DNA of 10,696 bases from Conidiobolus incongruus B7586 (Eukaryota > Entomophthoromycota > Entomophthoromycetes > Entomophthorales > Conidiobolaceae): assembly GCA_000697335.1 (NCBI GenBank), contig JNEM01008550.1, positions 1 to 10,696 on the forward strand, in the 5' to 3' direction. The position numbers and the translations under genes are program-made. The notes beneath the pieces were generated by a model. That model searched no databases. It was given only the letters and a program-made list of their open reading frames with translations, and was not told the DNA's origin. This document shows positions 8,816-10,696 of the stretch, in pieces (positions within the stretch are counted from its first letter, which is position 1; every line of letters begins with the position of its first letter).

Positions 8816-8829
8816 AGACCAATTGGTCT
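8816..8829. repeat. 14-bp perfect palindrome AGACCAATTGGTCT
   Basis: A perfect palindrome with 6 G/C of 14, far above the local composition. It contains CCAAT on one strand overlapping ATTGG, that is, two CCAAT-box words facing each other. It could bind a dimeric regulator or CCAAT-binding factor, or be chance. It is about 300 bases past the transporter stop with no gene recognised on its right. Confidence 0.5.
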
Positions 8830-9768
8830 ACAAATTGTAAATGTTGTATTATTTTTGCTGTTAATATTTTATACCACTAATCATAGTGATAGCTAACATT
8901 AAGTCAAAATCCAACTTTACACAATTATTAATAGAATAATATATAAATCAGGTTGACTATAGTTTCCTTGCTTGGTATGCTTTCTAATTTATCTTCGTTC
9001 ATCTCTATGATTTTGAAATTTAGTTAAAGAATATTATTAGAATTCAGTCTACGGTTTTAAGCACTCAAAATTTAGAATAAAAATTTTTTAAAAATAAATA
9101 CTAATGGTACATAATTTACACTTATTAATTACATTTAGCTGTTATAGTTTCAGGGTATTTTTATTTGATGGAAATAGTTCTAAAATATATATTATTTTAA
9201 TAATCGCGCTATTTTGTTATATAAATTTTATTTTATATATTCTTTATATATCATATCATTACTATAGGAGTGTAATTATTACCGTATTTCAAATTATCTT
9301 ATATTGTATATATATTAATCAATTAGTAAATTAATACTTTTTATCCAACTTTAATTTTAATATTTAGAAATTGAAAAAAAAATTGAAAATTGCTTATATT
9401 TAATATATCAGACTAAAATTTCAAAGTTAAAAATATCGTTTATTAAGTGTATTTACCAAAAATTAATATACTATGTTTTAATATTTAAGACCCTTATCTT
9501 ATAAACTAGAATTGATTTGGCTTAAGTATTTAATTGAATGTTTTGTTATTAGTATAGAAGTTAAATAATTGCATAATACTAAAATCAAAATCAAAAGAAA
9601 TTTAAATGTATGATTTATAAAAATTAATATATAATCTAATATCAATCCTATCTTTTACTATTAATAGCATTTTATTATACTTTTGGTTAGCTTTAAATAT
9701 TTAAAAAAGGCTTTATGATTAAGGACTGAATATTGAAAATTTAAAGATTAATTAATTGGTTTATAGGA

Positions 9769-9786
9769 ATATATATATATATATAT
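9769..9786. repeat. (AT)9 microsatellite
   Basis: Nine uninterrupted AT units. It is likely to vary in length between strains, as dinucleotide tracts do. Confidence 0.95.
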
Positions 9787-10447
9787 TGTTTATTTAATAT
9801 GGTTACGATTATATATGTTGTAATCTGATAAAAATACCAGATATAGTATCTTTCTTTAAATTAGTTTATATAGAAAATTTTATATAAATTTATCTATAAT
9901 TAATTTTAATTATTTATAAAATATTAATTATTTTTAATTTATAATAACAATATTAATTAAAAAATATTATATTTAAAAAAACTAATATAATTTTGATGAT
10001 TAGTTGATTTTTTCTTTAAAATCCATTAAAAAATATATATTTAGATTGTATTTTATAATAACTAATATATGAGAATAAATTTAATGTCTGTTTATTAGTA
10101 TTAATAAAGGAAATCATTTTATATTAAACTATTATAATTTTTTGATTATAGAATTATATATCGGAATTAACAATTCATTAATTATAATGATATAATATTA
10201 TACCCTGTGTTTTTAGCTATATTTTAATAAATTTTGTTTAGCTATAATAACTTTAGTTTGTAACTTGTAATTAAGCTATAAGATATCTTTCTATATAATT
10301 AATAATCTTTATAAGCTTAAATTCTAATATATATATAATATATATATTATCAATATTAAGTTATTTATATCATTATTTATTCAAAATGGGAAAAGCTTTT
10401 TAATATGATTTTCTTAATCAAAAAATAAAATTTAAATAGTTAAAATT

Positions 10448-10502
10448 AATATTTTCAAATTTGATGAATTTTTGATTATTTCTATTTTATTTTGAAAATA
10501 TT
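10448..10502. repeat. 12-bp inverted repeat with 31-base spacer
   Basis: AATATTTTCAAA (10448-10459) and TTTGAAAATATT (10491-10502) are exact reverse complements. Nearly all pairs are A-T, so chance is a fair explanation. Confidence 0.5.
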
Positions 10503-10696
10503 CAAGTCTAATAATTAATAGTAATTCTGAATAAAATATCTAATTCTATATTATATTTCAAAACTTTAAATAGTTTTCGAAAACATATAATTAGATTTTG
10601 ATAATAAAAAAAATTTGATTAATATTATTATCTTGAATATTATTAAATTTTAAAATGTAAATATAAATTTTTTTATCAAAAAATAATTATTATTAT

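Larger units (their letters stand above)
8511..9090. other. 3' flank of the transporter, no gene seen
   Basis: Moderately AT-rich DNA after the transporter stop. It holds a possible poly(A) signal (8645-8650) and a 14-bp palindrome (8816-8829). A 24-codon frame on the minus strand (8928-9002) has somewhat more mixed base use but no recognisable similarity. Nothing else is supported. Confidence 0.55.
9091..10696. other. AT-rich intergenic block, no gene seen
   Basis: Very AT-rich to the right edge; 9901-9960 has a single G/C base. Open stretches such as 9104-9334 encode only low-complexity Ile, Tyr, Phe and Leu runs, as random AT-rich DNA does. The block contains the (AT)9 tract at 9769-9786, a dense TA-rich near-palindrome at 10325-10349, and an inverted repeat at 10448-10502 (arms of 12 bp). 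No protein, tRNA or rRNA signal was found. Confidence 0.65.

Noticed and set aside
8928-9002. 24-residue frame on the minus strand starting MNEDKLESIPSK
   Set aside because: Composition is slightly coding-like, but it is very short, has no recognisable similarity and no clear splice site linking it to another exon.
9104-9334. 76-residue open frame
   Set aside because: Low-complexity Ile/Tyr/Phe/Leu product as expected from random AT-rich DNA; no promoter, paralog or motif.

Overview
The window looks like nuclear DNA from a very AT-rich fungal genome. The one intact gene is a fungal-type major facilitator of the Dal5/allantoate permease (anion:cation symporter) group. It has no intron, and two CTG codons fall at positions that suit leucine, so the standard code fits. 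A decayed Ty3/Gypsy retrotransposon lies at the left edge. GC drops from roughly 40% in parts of the gene to only a few percent in intergenic blocks (for example 2 G/C in 5401-5460 and 1 in 9901-9960). I cannot name the species; an early-diverging or otherwise extremely AT-biased fungus is the most I would infer.

Layout: 1-1070 is a fossil Ty3/Gypsy pol segment (RNase H, zinc-binding, start of integrase) that runs off the left edge. 1071-1749 is AT-rich DNA with no gene seen. 1750-3136 is a badly decayed, full-length paralog of the transporter, on the same strand. 3137-7058 is a 3.9-kb gene-poor stretch that includes an AT desert (about 4290-5600), a cluster of perfect palindromes (5737-5889, plus a weaker one at 6014-6041) and a small, slightly GC-richer patch (6034-6213). 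7059-8510 is the intact 483-residue transporter gene, with a TATA box upstream and a possible AATAAA signal downstream. 8511-10696 is AT-rich intergenic DNA containing a 14-bp palindrome and an (AT)9 microsatellite.

The main story is a tandem transporter duplication about 5.3 kb apart, start to start, in which the left copy has died and the right copy remains open. The dead copy aligns from the start codon to the C-terminus, and its segment from TM8 to TM11 has decayed visibly less than the rest. I saw no convincing new multi-gene system. The most unexplained structures are the palindrome cluster at 5737-5889 and an inverted 19-bp pair bracketing the pseudogene block. GC statements are read by eye or from a few counted lines, not computed for the whole window.
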